Of a stretch of 52,042 nucleotides of DNA, positions 7,704 to 16,569 are shown piece by piece; within the stretch, counting starts at the first letter, position 1; every line of letters starts with the position of its first letter. The stretch is taken from assembly GCA_910584585.1 (NCBI GenBank), contig CAJUBP010000035.1, positions 1 to 52,042 on the forward strand, written 5' to 3'. The notes beneath the pieces are model-generated. The model saw only the letters and a list, made by a program, of their open reading frames with translations, ran no database searches and was not told the origin of the DNA. The position numbers were made by a program, and so were the translations under genes. Source of the DNA: an uncultured Lachnospiraceae bacterium (GTDB lineage: Bacteria; Bacillota; Clostridia; Lachnospirales; Lachnospiraceae).

Positions 7704-8990
7704 ATGTTGCTTTTGATTAAAAATGGGACGGTAATTAATCCGGGAGACAAGACACAGGTAAAAGCAGATGTTCTCGTGGAAGACGGGGTGATTCAAAGAA
7801 TAGCGCCCAAACAGACAATAAAGGCTGACCGCACGATAGATGCGGCAAATTGTTATGTAATGCCGGGATTTATAGACATGCATGTACATCTGCGTGATCC
7901 CGGAATGGAGCATAAAGAGACGGTGGATACAGGGGTAAGGGCGGCAGTGCGCGGCGGATTTACCACGGTGGTGGCAATGCCCAACACCAAGCCGGCAGTG
8001 GACAATGCCGATGTGGTGAATTATGTTCACAATAAGGCGAAAAATATCGGACTGGCCCAGGTGCTTCAGGCGGGAGCTGTCACAAAGGGGCAGAGAGGCA
8101 CAGAATTGTCAGATATTGAGGGCATGGTGGAGGCGGGAATTCCGGCCATCAGCGAAGACGGAAAATCTGTCATGGACGCCCAGTTATACCGGGAAGCCAT
8201 GACGTTGGCTATGAAATATGACATTCCGGTGCTGGCCCACTGCGAGGATATTAATCTGGTGAACGGCGGCGTGGTGAATGCAGATAACGTAACTGAGAAA
8301 ATGCGTCTCAAGGGAATCAGCAACGCAGTGGAGGATACCATAGCGGCCAGGGATATCGTGCTGGCCAAAGAGACAGGGGCGGCTCTTCACTTATGCCATT
8401 GTTCCACAAGGGACAGCGTGAAAATGGTTGAAATGGCCAAGAAAGAAGGAATCCGGGTGACAGCGGAAGTCTGCCCCCATCACTTTATATTGACAAGCAG
8501 CGATATCAAAGAAAATGACGCCAATTATAAGATGAATCCGCCTCTGCGCGCCAGGGAAGATGTGGAGGCCCTGCGGAAAGGCCTGAAAGAGGATATTATG
8601 GATGTAATAGCCACAGACCATGCGCCCCATACAGCCATTGAAAAGGGAGTGGGAATCAGAAAGGCCCCCTTCGGAATTGTGGGCTTAGAGACGGCGGCGG
8701 CATTGACTATGACAGAGTTAGTGGACAAGGGCTGGCTTACCGTCATGCAGATGGCAGAGAAAATGAGTTATAATCCTGCGCGGATTCTGGGACTTGCGGA
8801 CAAGGGCGTGGTGGAAGAAGGAAAAGCGGCGGATCTTGTGATTTTTAATCCAGAGAAAGAATTTGTCATTGATCCGGCCGAATTCCGTTCGAAAGGGAAG
8901 AACACTCCTTTTGCCGGGAAAAAGGTAAAAGGAATGGTAATGGCAACCATTGTGGCAGGCAGAATTGTATACGAGAGCGCTGAGCTGTAA
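7704..8990 (+). CDS. pyrC: Dihydroorotase
   Basis: Third step of UMP synthesis: carbamoyl-aspartate to dihydroorotate; cytoplasmic amidohydrolase. The 428-residue product is of the class I (multifunctional-complex) length. It shows metal-binding DMHVHLRDPG, HCED, CPHHF and the catalytic-Asp block ATDHAPH, with a C-terminal GRIVYE composite-domain strand. ATG 7704 places LLLIKNGTVINPG at the N-terminus as in homologues and has AGAAAGG upstream, though 13 bases away; an in-frame ATG at 7665 exists but would add a non-conserved tail. First gene of the pyrC-pyrF-pyrK-pyrD group. Confidence 0.95.
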   Translation: MLLLIKNGTVINPGDKTQVKADVLVEDGVIQRIAPKQTIKADRTIDAANCYVMPGFIDMHVHLRDPGMEHKETVDTGVRAAVRGGFTTVVAMPNTKPAVDNADVVNYVHNKAKNIGLAQVLQAGAVTKGQRGTELSDIEGMVEAGIPAISEDGKSVMDAQLYREAMTLAMKYDIPVLAHCEDINLVNGGVVNADNVTEKMRLKGISNAVEDTIAARDIVLAKETGAALHLCHCSTRDSVKMVEMAKKEGIRVTAEVCPHHFILTSSDIKENDANYKMNPPLRAREDVEALRKGLKEDIMDVIATDHAPHTAIEKGVGIRKAPFGIVGLETAAALTMTELVDKGWLTVMQMAEKMSYNPARILGLADKGVVEEGKAADLVIFNPEKEFVIDPAEFRSKGKNTPFAGKKVKGMVMATIVAGRIVYESAEL

Positions 8991-9039
8991 GATTTATTTT
9001 TAATTCATATTTTAGATTCATATGAGAGAGAGGTCCGAC

Positions 9040-9969
9040 ATGATTAACAAATTGATAGCGAAGATTCAGAAAACGCATGCTCCTATTGTGGTGGGCTTAG
9101 ATCCCATGTTAGATTATATTCCGGAGCATATTCAGAAAAAGGCGTTTCAGGAGAAAGGAGAGACGCTGGAGGGTGCGGCAGAGGCAATCTGGCAGTTTAA
9201 CAAAGAGATTGTGGATCATACCTGGGATTTGATTCCCGCGGTAAAGCCTCAGATCGCCATGTATGAGCAGTTTGGGATTCCCGGCCTTATGGCTTTTAAA
9301 AAGACAGTGGATTACTGCCATGAGAAAGATCTGGTAGTGATCGGAGATGTGAAGCGGGGGGATATCGGTTCCACCTCTGCCGCCTATGCAGCGGGTCATA
9401 TCGGAACCGTAACGGTGGGAAGCAAGACGTACCGTCCCTTTGAGGAAGATTTTATTACGGTGAATCCTTATCTGGGGACAGACGGGGTGAAACCTTTTGC
9501 GGAGGTGTGCCGTAAGGAACAAAAGGGGCTGTTTATCCTGGTGAAAACCTCCAATCCTTCCAGCGGAGAATTCCAGGACAGGCTCATTGACAAAAGGCCC
9601 CTGTATGAGCATGTAGGGGAAAAAGTAGCCCAGTGGGGCGCAGAATGCATGGGAGAATCTTACAGCTATATCGGCGCCGTGGTAGGAGCAACTTATCCGG
9701 AAATGGGAAAGGTTTTGAGAAAGATTATGCCGAAAAGCTATATTTTAGTGCCCGGATACGGCGCTCAGGGCGGGAAAGGAGCTGATTTGGTTCACTTCTT
9801 TAACGAGGACGGCCTGGGAGCGATTGTCAATTCTTCCAGAGGAATCATTGCGGCTTATAAACAGGAAACTTACGCCAAATTCGGGCCGGAACATTTTGGA
9901 GAGGCTTCCAGGGCGGCAGTGGAAGATATGAGAAAAGACATTGACGGGGCGCTGCAGAATACACTATAA
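9040..9969 (+). CDS. pyrF: Orotidine-5'-phosphate decarboxylase (long type)
   Basis: Last step of UMP synthesis, OMP to UMP plus CO2. At 309 residues it belongs to the longer PyrF class. Family blocks visible: VGLDPMLDYIPEH, the catalytic charged network in DVKRGDIGSTSAAYA, TVNPYLGTDGVKPF and the phosphate-binding VPGYGAQGGKGADL. ATG 9040 is chosen because AGAGAGAGG lies seven bases upstream; an ATG at 9022 lies in the same frame but overlaps that site. It follows pyrC by 49 bp. Confidence 0.95.
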   Translation: MINKLIAKIQKTHAPIVVGLDPMLDYIPEHIQKKAFQEKGETLEGAAEAIWQFNKEIVDHTWDLIPAVKPQIAMYEQFGIPGLMAFKKTVDYCHEKDLVVIGDVKRGDIGSTSAAYAAGHIGTVTVGSKTYRPFEEDFITVNPYLGTDGVKPFAEVCRKEQKGLFILVKTSNPSSGEFQDRLIDKRPLYEHVGEKVAQWGAECMGESYSYIGAVVGATYPEMGKVLRKIMPKSYILVPGYGAQGGKGADLVHFFNEDGLGAIVNSSRGIIAAYKQETYAKFGPEHFGEASRAAVEDMRKDIDGALQNTL

Positions 9970-9981
9970 ATGATACGCAGG

Positions 9982-10060
9982 TCTATGCTTTTGGTAAAAT
10001 GATTTTTTGCTTTTTGAAATTAAAGGGAACTTTTTTGCAAATCATTTGGAGCATAGGTTA
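9982..10060. repeat. Imperfect inverted repeat between pyrF and pyrK
   Basis: CTATGCT...AATGATTTTTTGC on the left is matched by GCAAATCATTTGGAGCATAG on the right, around an A/T-rich loop. It sits in the only sizeable gap of the pyr group. It could be an attenuator or processing site, but no T-run directly follows the stem. Confidence 0.5.
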
Positions 10061-10098
10061 TGCTGCATGAGACTTAAGGTTAGGTTCAGGAGAAGGTT

Positions 10099-10869
10099 AT
10101 GGCAGACAAATTTAAAGAACAGGCAGTTATCATCCGTCAGGAAGAGATTTCCTACGGAATTTACAGTATGTGGCTGAAGACAGATCAGATTGCGGGCAAG
10201 GCAAAGCCGGGGCAGTTTCTGTCTGTTTATTGCCGGGAAGGGAGCAGGCTTCTGCCCCGGCCCATCAGCCTGTGCGAGATAGACAGGGAGGATCAGGCGG
10301 TTCGGATTGTGTACCGTGTGGCGGGAAAAGGAACGGAGGAATTGTCCGGAATGAGAACCGGAGGCAGCCTGGAAGTGGTAGGGCCTCTGGGCAATGGATT
10401 TCCCTTGAAGGAGAAAAAGGCGTTTCTGATTGGAGGCGGCATCGGGATTCCGCCTATGCTTCAATTGGCCAAAGAGCTGCAGTGCGAGAAGCAGATTATT
10501 TTGGGATACCGGGATTCCCTGTTTTTGCAGAAAGAATTTAAAAGGCAGGGAAAATTATACGTAGCCACAGAAGACGGCAGCTACGGCGTGGAGGGCAATG
10601 TACTGGACGCCATTCGGGAAAACGGGCTGGACGGGGAGATTATTTACGCCTGCGGACCTGCGCCTATGCTGCGGGCGGTGAAAGCCTATGCCAGAGAAAA
10701 GAAAATTGAATGCTGGATTTCACTGGAGGAGCGGATGGCCTGCGGAATCGGCGCATGTCTGGGCTGTGTCTGCAAATCCAGAGAAAAGGACAGCCATACC
10801 AATGTCAATAACAAGAGGATCTGCAAAGAAGGTCCGGTATTTCGCGCAGAGGAGGTAGAATTCGAATGA
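10099..10869 (+). CDS. pyrK: Dihydroorotate dehydrogenase electron-transfer subunit
   Basis: FAD and [2Fe-2S] subunit that passes electrons from PyrD (class 1B) to NAD+. The 256-residue protein has an N-terminal ferredoxin-reductase type FAD barrel (RPISLCEI), a nucleotide-binding block (FLIGGGIGIPPMLQLA; CGPAPML) and the cluster ligands Cys215, Cys220, Cys223 and Cys242, with PyrK-like spacing. AGGAGAAGG precedes the ATG. Its last four bases overlap the pyrD start (ATGA), so translation is coupled as expected for a heterotetramer. Confidence 0.95.
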   Translation: MADKFKEQAVIIRQEEISYGIYSMWLKTDQIAGKAKPGQFLSVYCREGSRLLPRPISLCEIDREDQAVRIVYRVAGKGTEELSGMRTGGSLEVVGPLGNGFPLKEKKAFLIGGGIGIPPMLQLAKELQCEKQIILGYRDSLFLQKEFKRQGKLYVATEDGSYGVEGNVLDAIRENGLDGEIIYACGPAPMLRAVKAYAREKKIECWISLEERMACGIGACLGCVCKSREKDSHTNVNNKRICKEGPVFRAEEVEFE

Positions 10870-11768
10870 ACACAAAAGTGAAGCTGGCAGGCGTGACTTT
10901 TAAGAATCCGGTGATGACAGCGTCAGGAACTTTCGGCTCCGGAGCGGAATACGCGGAATTTGTAGATTTGAATCAATTGGGGGCAGTGGTGACAAAAGGA
11001 GTTGCCAATGTGCCCTGGGAAGGGAATCCTACCCCCAGGATTGCAGAGACTTACGGCGGAATGCTAAATGCGGTGGGGCTGCAGAACCCGGGCATTGATC
11101 TGTTTGTGGAGCGGGACATTCCTTTTCTGACCAAATATGACACAAGGATTATCGTAAATGTATGCGGCAGAACTGCGGAAGATTACTGCGAGGTGGTCAG
11201 ACGTCTGGCGGAACAGCCGGTGGATATGCTGGAAATCAATATTTCCTGCCCCAATGTGGAGGAAGGGGGCCTTGCTTTCGGCCAGAATCCCAAATCCGTA
11301 GAAGCCATTACAAAAGAAGTGAAGAAATACGCCAAACAGCCGGTGATTATGAAATTAAGCCCCAATGTCACCGACATTACCGAGGTGGCAAAGGCGGCGG
11401 AAGCAGGAGGGGCAGACGCTCTCTCCTTAATCAACACCATCACCGGCATGAAAATAGACATTCACCGCAGAACCTTTGCCCTTGCCAATAAAACCGGCGG
11501 GCTTTCCGGCCCGGCTATTCATCCGGTGGCCGTGCGGATGGTCTATCAGACCGCCCAGGCTGTGCAGATTCCCATTATCGGCATGGGCGGAATCTCCACG
11601 GCAGAAGACGCCCTGGAGATGATTCTGGCCGGAGCCACCGCTGTGTCTGTGGGAACGGCGAACTTCCATAATCCGCTGGTGACCATGGAGATTGTGAAAG
11701 GGATTCGGGAGTACATGGAGCAGAATGGGGTGAAAGATATTGAAGAGCTGATTGGCGGAGTGAGGTAG
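10866..11768 (+). CDS. pyrD: Dihydroorotate dehydrogenase, class 1B catalytic subunit
   Basis: Oxidises dihydroorotate to orotate with FMN; works with PyrK. The 300-residue product has the TIM-barrel blocks ASGTFGSGAEY, LNAVGLQNPG, the active-site loop NISCPNVEEGG with Cys128 (Cys, not Ser, defines class 1), KLSPNVTDI and the FMN phosphate site MGGISTAEDALEMI. GAGGTAGAATTCG lies upstream. Last pyr gene of the cluster; pyrE is 24 kb away. Confidence 0.96.
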   Translation: MNTKVKLAGVTFKNPVMTASGTFGSGAEYAEFVDLNQLGAVVTKGVANVPWEGNPTPRIAETYGGMLNAVGLQNPGIDLFVERDIPFLTKYDTRIIVNVCGRTAEDYCEVVRRLAEQPVDMLEINISCPNVEEGGLAFGQNPKSVEAITKEVKKYAKQPVIMKLSPNVTDITEVAKAAEAGGADALSLINTITGMKIDIHRRTFALANKTGGLSGPAIHPVAVRMVYQTAQAVQIPIIGMGGISTAEDALEMILAGATAVSVGTANFHNPLVTMEIVKGIREYMEQNGVKDIEELIGGVR

Positions 11769-11808
11769 GATTTTTAAAAATATAATTACTATACAGAAAG
11801 AGGGAAAA

Positions 11809-12441
11809 ATGATAGAAAATTTCAGGTATATCAGTCCATGGGATGAGTTTGAACGCGCAGTTAGGGAAATGAAAGATGTATTGAAGCGCAAACAGGCATA
11901 TTGGGCAATTGGGTTTATGGATGAATTTGATTTATATATTGATGATGCGGTAGCAGAGAATATGACAAGTGAAACATTAGATATTATATATGATGAAATT
12001 TTATATTTATTGAAATGGAGGTTAGACAAAAAAAGTTTCAGAGAAGATGAGGTTCGCATGGCGATATCTGCAGCAGGTGATGAAATATCCAAAGAAGAAG
12101 AGGATTTAATGTTTAAGGCTGTATGCAATAAATTTGAGTTAGTACAGGATATGTTTGAAATAGATAAATTGTTTCTGCGTTATAACATGAAACAGAATAC
12201 CATAAGTCCGAAATTGTCAGATTTGAAATATGACATAGGAACTTCGTATTTATCAGATGGTTCAAGGATTAATTGTGCTCTGGTAAATATGGTAAGTAAG
12301 AAAAAATTGGATAATAGCAGCAAACAAAGCGGGGATATTACATTTATCTGCGATGAAGAGGATATCGACTTCTGGATTGGGCAGTTGGAAGAAATGAAAC
12401 AGAAGATAAGGGAGTGTGGGAATGGAGACAACGCAAAGTAA
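11809..12441 (+). CDS. AT-rich cassette protein 1, unknown
   Basis: I do not recognise this 210-residue protein. The first 130 residues look all-helical and acidic. The C-terminal 60 residues (LKYDIGTSYLSDG, INCALVNMV, GDITFICDEEDIDFWIGQLEEM) look like a beta-sheet plus final helix, and loosely recall a COMM-type domain, but I would not rely on that. There is no signal peptide or membrane segment. AGAGGG lies upstream of the ATG. Base composition is visibly more AT-rich than the pyr genes before it. The last 20 bases overlap the next gene, so it is part of a compact three-gene unit. Confidence 0.75.
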   Translation: MIENFRYISPWDEFERAVREMKDVLKRKQAYWAIGFMDEFDLYIDDAVAENMTSETLDIIYDEILYLLKWRLDKKSFREDEVRMAISAAGDEISKEEEDLMFKAVCNKFELVQDMFEIDKLFLRYNMKQNTISPKLSDLKYDIGTSYLSDGSRINCALVNMVSKKKLDNSSKQSGDITFICDEEDIDFWIGQLEEMKQKIRECGNGDNAK

Positions 12442-13012
12442 ATTAAATAATGTATATATTGTGAATTCAGAAAGTTTTGTCCGAACTGCTGTGTTGATGA
12501 AGATGAATGATCTGGAAGAGCAGATTTTGGATTTGGATAACGAAATAAAAAATGTAAAGGATTTGGTTTTCTTGGAAAAAGGTGAAAGAACTGAACATTT
12601 TTCTTTAGAAAACAAAAGAAAAAAGGAAAATAATATTGGTTCCTGTGTATCGGGTGAATGGGATGAAGCGCAAAAAATAATTGCGCGCGCAATTGCGATA
12701 TTTTCAGAATGGGAAGAAACGGAAGATATCAGAATGCAGGTTCAGTATGCGGCGCTTATAATGGGTAAAGTAGATAATTTAAAGAAAATAGACATCATTC
12801 ATCTGGATGAAGTGAAAAATAAGATTTGCACTTTAATAAAAAATGTGCTTCGGTTAAATATTGCAGAAGTAATGTTTTCGGATAATCAGATACAATTGTT
12901 AAAGGATGGATTTTTACTGATATCACAGGAAACAACGCAAAAAGATGATTTGCTCCAGCTAAACAGGAAGCTGCGGAAAGAAGGCTTGCAGACAATGCCG
13001 GCATGGGAATAG
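12422..13012 (+). CDS. AT-rich cassette protein 2, unknown
   Basis: Unrecognised 196-residue soluble protein, largely helical. An N-terminal segment (MNDLEEQILDLDNEIKNVKD) has coiled-coil character, followed by a low-complexity charged linker (ENKRKKENN). A helical C-terminal half contains two near-repeats of DNLKKIDIIHLDEVKNKI/DNQIQLLKDGFLL type helices. ATG 12422 is preferred over the GTG at 12416 because AAGGGAG is then about eight bases away. It overlaps cassette gene 1 by 20 bp and is followed after three bases by the PIN-like gene. Confidence 0.75.
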   Translation: METTQSKLNNVYIVNSESFVRTAVLMKMNDLEEQILDLDNEIKNVKDLVFLEKGERTEHFSLENKRKKENNIGSCVSGEWDEAQKIIARAIAIFSEWEETEDIRMQVQYAALIMGKVDNLKKIDIIHLDEVKNKICTLIKNVLRLNIAEVMFSDNQIQLLKDGFLLISQETTQKDDLLQLNRKLRKEGLQTMPAWE

Positions 13013-13015
13013 ATT

Positions 13016-13771
13016 ATGGATTTACTGTTAGATACAACAATACAGATTGATCGGATTACTGGATCAAAGGAACGAAAAGAAGCCGTTGATAAAGTGTTAA
13101 AGGATAATAAACTGTATTGCACCACCTATGTATTAGGCGAATATTACTCGAACATTGTCAGTGATTTGGTTACTTTGTATGCCCTGTTTTTGATGGATAA
13201 GGATATTGGTGAAACTGGCAAGCGCATTACCGAAAAGGTGTTTGGAAGGAGTCAGTCCCGGATGTCAAAATTATATGCGAATATTTTGGCTATGTGTAAT
13301 TTTGAAGTGTCTGAAGTGAATGATACATTTCAATTGTATATGGATTTGATACAGGATGAATTTTTTCTAAATCTGGAAGAAATATTGAATCAAACAAAAT
13401 GTATACGGGCAAACAGAAATATTACATATGAAGATGGGGTGCCTGTCCTTTCAAATGCCAGATGCAGGAAAAATGAGGAAAGATGCGATATCTGTCTTTT
13501 GTGGAAAAATGCAGAGCAGGAGACAGAGCGGATTTTGACGTCAGAAGAAATGGATGAGAGGATTCGGCAAGTACTCTGCGCTGCCAAAGAAAATCCTCAA
13601 GAATACCGGGGAAATAATTGCAGAACATTAGGAGATGCAGTGATTTCTCTGGAAGCGAAGAAAAGTGAATATGAATTAAAAATTTGCAGCAGTAACAGGA
13701 AAGATTTTCAGCCGATTTGTGACGCAATAGGTTTAAAATTAGTGGCGCCTGATTATTCGGGTAAGAACTAA
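13016..13771 (+). CDS. Divergent PIN-like nuclease domain protein with Cys cluster
   Basis: The ends of this 251-residue protein look like a PIN ribonuclease: LLLDTTIQID with Asp6, TTYVLGEYY with Glu42, then near the C-terminus LGDAVISLEAK with Asp207 and CSSNRKDF with Asn227/Asp230. Between Glu42 and Asp207 lies an unusually long insert. It carries Cys129, Cys150, Cys157 and Cys160 (C-x6-C-x2-C at its end), a possible zinc site. PIN proteins are often toxins or RNA-processing nucleases; here the two preceding unknown genes would be the candidate partners. The start lies three bases after the previous stop with no strong ribosome site of its own, suggesting coupling. The PIN call is my inference from motif order. 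Confidence 0.6.
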   Translation: MDLLLDTTIQIDRITGSKERKEAVDKVLKDNKLYCTTYVLGEYYSNIVSDLVTLYALFLMDKDIGETGKRITEKVFGRSQSRMSKLYANILAMCNFEVSEVNDTFQLYMDLIQDEFFLNLEEILNQTKCIRANRNITYEDGVPVLSNARCRKNEERCDICLLWKNAEQETERILTSEEMDERIRQVLCAAKENPQEYRGNNCRTLGDAVISLEAKKSEYELKICSSNRKDFQPICDAIGLKLVAPDYSGKN

Positions 13772-13907
13772 TTTGAACAATGATTTGCCATTTTTCTTAG
13801 AATAGATGAGGAGGATACAAGTTAGCTATACACAGTTTCTAATTAGAAAATCGTTGGGCTCAAAGGTATAGAAAAGTCTTTCCCAAACGCAAAAGAGGAG
13901 GAGTCAA

Positions 13908-15701
13908 ATGGAAAAAACAAAAGAAAAATTAAAGTTCAGATTACTGACATGGGCCGCAGTTTTATTTCTGTCAGTAAGCGGCGCCGTTTGCAGTGATGTC
14001 AGTATCGCGCAGGCAGAGGAGATGGTATATGTAACCCCCACAGGTTCCAAATATCACGCCTACAAATGCGGCAACGGTACCTATACGCTGACAACTTTGT
14101 CAAATGCGCTGTCCAGGGGACTGACGCCCTGCAGTAAATGCTACGGAAGCAATTATTCGCCTGCACCGGAACCAGAACCGGCTCCCGCGCCAGAACCAGA
14201 GCCGGAACCAACGCCAGCGCCGAAGCCCATGAAAATCAATAAAACATCCGTCATTCTGGTAAAAGGACAGACAGCCAAGCTGAAAGTCAGCAATGCTGCA
14301 GGCCCGGCAGCCTGGAGTTCTTCTAAGAAATCAGTGGCGTCAGTATCCGGGAACGGGAAGGTGACAGCGAAAAAGAAGGGCAAAGCCGTTATCACGGCAA
14401 AAGCCAATGCCGGCACGAAAAAGTGCAAAGTGACGGTGGAAGATCCCAGGCTGAATGCAAAAAGCATTTCCCTGGATTTAAAGCAGAGCAAAAAACTTAA
14501 ATTGACCGGCTGTAAGCATTCGGTAAAATGGACCTCCAGCAATTCTTCTGTTGCCAAAGTCAGCAAGGGTAAGATAACGGCTAAACGAGTAGGTTCCGCC
14601 AAGATAACGGCAAAAGTGCATGGGAAAAAATTTACCTGCAAAGTGACGGTAAAGAAGCCCAAAGTAAAGGAGATTAATTTGGGAGAAGGCGCCCTGCAGA
14701 TGGAGTACGGTGAGGAAAAGGAATTGAAACTGCGGGTTGTTCCCTCCAATGCGGTTGATTATTACGATATTTCTGTGAAATCTTCGGATACGTCTGTTGC
14801 GGAGGCTTCTTTGGACAATTACGATAATACGGTTTTGCTGAGGAGTAAGGAGAAGGAAGGAACAGCGGAGATTTCAGTTTCTATCGGCGGCGTGACAGCA
14901 AAGTGCCGTGTTACAGTGATTAAGCCAGCCGTAGAAGAACTGACTTTAAGCGAAACCTCCCTCACCCTGAAACCGGATGAAAGTAAAACAATAAGTTACG
15001 GGGTGACGCCGTACGACGCGGCAGACTACCATGAGGAAGTATGGTCCAGCAAAGACGAAAGTGTTGTCACAGTGGAGAAAAATTACCGGAGGGCAACAGT
15101 CAAAGCAGTGGGAGAAGGGGAAACAGATATTACCCTGACATTGGGGAACAAGACAGCAATATGTCATGTGGCAGTAGCGAAGCCAACCGTAGAAGAACTA
15201 ACCTTGAGTGAAACTTCCCTCACACTGAAACCGGATGAAAGCAAAGGGATAAGCTATGGTGTTGCGCCGTACGACGCGGCGGACTACCATGAGGAAGTAT
15301 GGTCCAGCGAAGATGAAAATGTTGTCACAGTGGAGAAAAATTACCGGAGGGCAACAGTCAAAGCAGTGGGAGAAGGGGAAACAGATATTACCCTGACATT
15401 GGGGAACAAGACAGCAATATGTCATGTGGCAGTAGCGAAGCCAACCGTAGAAGAACTGACTTTGAGCGAAACCTCCCTCACACTGAAACCGGATGAAAGT
15501 AAAGGGATAAGCTATGGTGTTGCGCCGTACGACGCGGCAGACTACCATGAGGAAGTATGGTCCAGCAAAGACGAAAGTGTTGTCACAGTGGAGAAAAATT
15601 ACCGGAGGGCAACAGTCAAAGCAGTGGGAGAAGGGGAAACGGATATCACCCTGACGCTAGGGAATAAAACTGTCACCTGTCATGTTACGGTTCAGCCATA
15701 A
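13908..15701 (+). CDS. Secreted Ig-like (BIG2) repeat protein
   Basis: The 597-residue product begins with a clear signal peptide (basic start, hydrophobic 14-32, AQAEE cleavage region). Next comes a small domain with YVTPTGSKYH, KCG and TPCSKCY, a Cys/His block common in Firmicute exported proteins. A Pro/Glu/Ala-rich linker (about 85-105) follows, then about six bacterial Ig-like group 2 domains. The last three are 86-residue units (LTLSETSLTLKPDESK...), almost identical to one another. There is no LPXTG or membrane anchor, so it is probably secreted or loosely wall-attached. AAAGAGGAGGAG lies upstream. Likely adhesion or surface scaffold; the exact role is unknown. Confidence 0.85.
   Translation: MEKTKEKLKFRLLTWAAVLFLSVSGAVCSDVSIAQAEEMVYVTPTGSKYHAYKCGNGTYTLTTLSNALSRGLTPCSKCYGSNYSPAPEPEPAPAPEPEPEPTPAPKPMKINKTSVILVKGQTAKLKVSNAAGPAAWSSSKKSVASVSGNGKVTAKKKGKAVITAKANAGTKKCKVTVEDPRLNAKSISLDLKQSKKLKLTGCKHSVKWTSSNSSVAKVSKGKITAKRVGSAKITAKVHGKKFTCKVTVKKPKVKEINLGEGALQMEYGEEKELKLRVVPSNAVDYYDISVKSSDTSVAEASLDNYDNTVLLRSKEKEGTAEISVSIGGVTAKCRVTVIKPAVEELTLSETSLTLKPDESKTISYGVTPYDAADYHEEVWSSKDESVVTVEKNYRRATVKAVGEGETDITLTLGNKTAICHVAVAKPTVEELTLSETSLTLKPDESKGISYGVAPYDAADYHEEVWSSEDENVVTVEKNYRRATVKAVGEGETDITLTLGNKTAICHVAVAKPTVEELTLSETSLTLKPDESKGISYGVAPYDAADYHEEVWSSKDESVVTVEKNYRRATVKAVGEGETDITLTLGNKTVTCHVTVQP
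14931..15701 (+). repeat. Three 258-bp tandem repeats inside the Ig-like gene
   Basis: Units start at 14931, 15189 and 15447 with GTAGAAGAAC; units 2 and 3 are nearly identical at the DNA level. The period is 258 bp (86 codons), keeping frame. Such homogeneity implies recent duplication or gene conversion, and copy number may vary between strains. Confidence 0.9.
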
Positions 15702-15712
15702 ATTTTAAGAAG

Positions 15713-15771
15713 AACAGGATTCTATTACTCCGGCGGTTAAATGATTTCCGATCGACAGAATCCTGTTTTTG
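15713..15771. terminator. Bidirectional terminator
   Basis: AACAGGATTCT (15713-15723) pairs with AGAATCCTGTT (15757-15767), followed by Ts. It lies between the Ig-like gene and the convergent acetyltransferase. Confidence 0.75.
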
Positions 15772-15792
15772 TCTGCAGTTTTATATTCCAGA

Positions 15793-16398
15793 TCATATAC
15801 CGAGTAATCGAAGCAATTCCGGATCCAGCTCAGGAAAAGGAACCACAGCCATCGGCTTGCCGGGATGGGGAGCCAAAATCTTTTCCATCCATACCATATG
15901 ATACCATCTGCCGAATTTATATCCGGAGTTGTGGAATTTTCCCACAAGGGTATATCCGCAATGCTCGTGGAACCGGACGCTGTTTTTCGTTAAATATTCG
16001 TCTTCCTGATCAGGATATCCGATGCAGGCATTCAGATTGTAAATATTCTGGGCCTTTGAGATTTCTTCCAGGGCTTGATAGAGCTTTTTGCCGATTCCCA
16101 TATGCTTCCTATCCTCTTTCAGATAAATGGTTGTCTCTGCGGACCAGTCATAAGCAGCCCGTCCCACAAAGGGGCCGGTATTGGCATAACCAAGAAGTTC
16201 CCCGTTAGATTCCGCCGTAAGGAAGGGATATTTTTTCAAAGTATTCTGTATCCGCCTGCGGAATTCTTCCGGGCCGGGAACATGGTATTCAAAAGAAATG
16301 GCTGTTTGTTCCACATAGGGCGCATAGATTTTTAAGAGTTCGGACGCGTCGTCAGGGGAGGCGGCGCGGATTCGGATGCTGTCATGTTTCATTATCAT
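15793..16398 (-). CDS. GNAT-family N-acetyltransferase
   Basis: A 201-residue acetyl-CoA-dependent transferase of the phosphinothricin/methionine-sulfoximine acetyltransferase-like branch. It shows IRIRAASPDDASELLKIYAPYV at the start, an EYHVPGPEEF block, the acetyl-CoA loop in RKHMGIGKKLYQAL (motif A) and NSVRFHEHCGYTLVGKFHNSGYKFGRWY near the end. The start at 16398 (ATG-ATA-ATG) follows AAAGGAG by about nine bases; a longer reading exists but has no ribosome site. The natural substrate is unknown; genes of this kind can acetylate small amines or modify xenobiotics. It stands alone, convergent with the Ig-like gene. Confidence 0.85.
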   Translation of the reverse strand: MIMKHDSIRIRAASPDDASELLKIYAPYVEQTAISFEYHVPGPEEFRRRIQNTLKKYPFLTAESNGELLGYANTGPFVGRAAYDWSAETTIYLKEDRKHMGIGKKLYQALEEISKAQNIYNLNACIGYPDQEDEYLTKNSVRFHEHCGYTLVGKFHNSGYKFGRWYHMVWMEKILAPHPGKPMAVVPFPELDPELLRLLGI

Positions 16399-16569
16399 TT
16401 CAGGATTCTCCTTTGCATGAATATTTGATTTTCTATGTATTTTATATCTTTTTCCAGGAGGCTGCAACTTTTATTGACGAATCTTTTTGAATTTGTTAAG
16501 ATATTGTTACAATTCAGGGATTAACCTGGTATGAAAGATAAGGCGAATGGAAATGAAAGGACTGAGTGA

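Noticed and set aside
13772..13907. 21-codon ORF before the Ig-like gene (MRRIQVSYTQFL...)
   Set aside because: No convincing ribosome site or family; likely leader sequence or decayed coding DNA.
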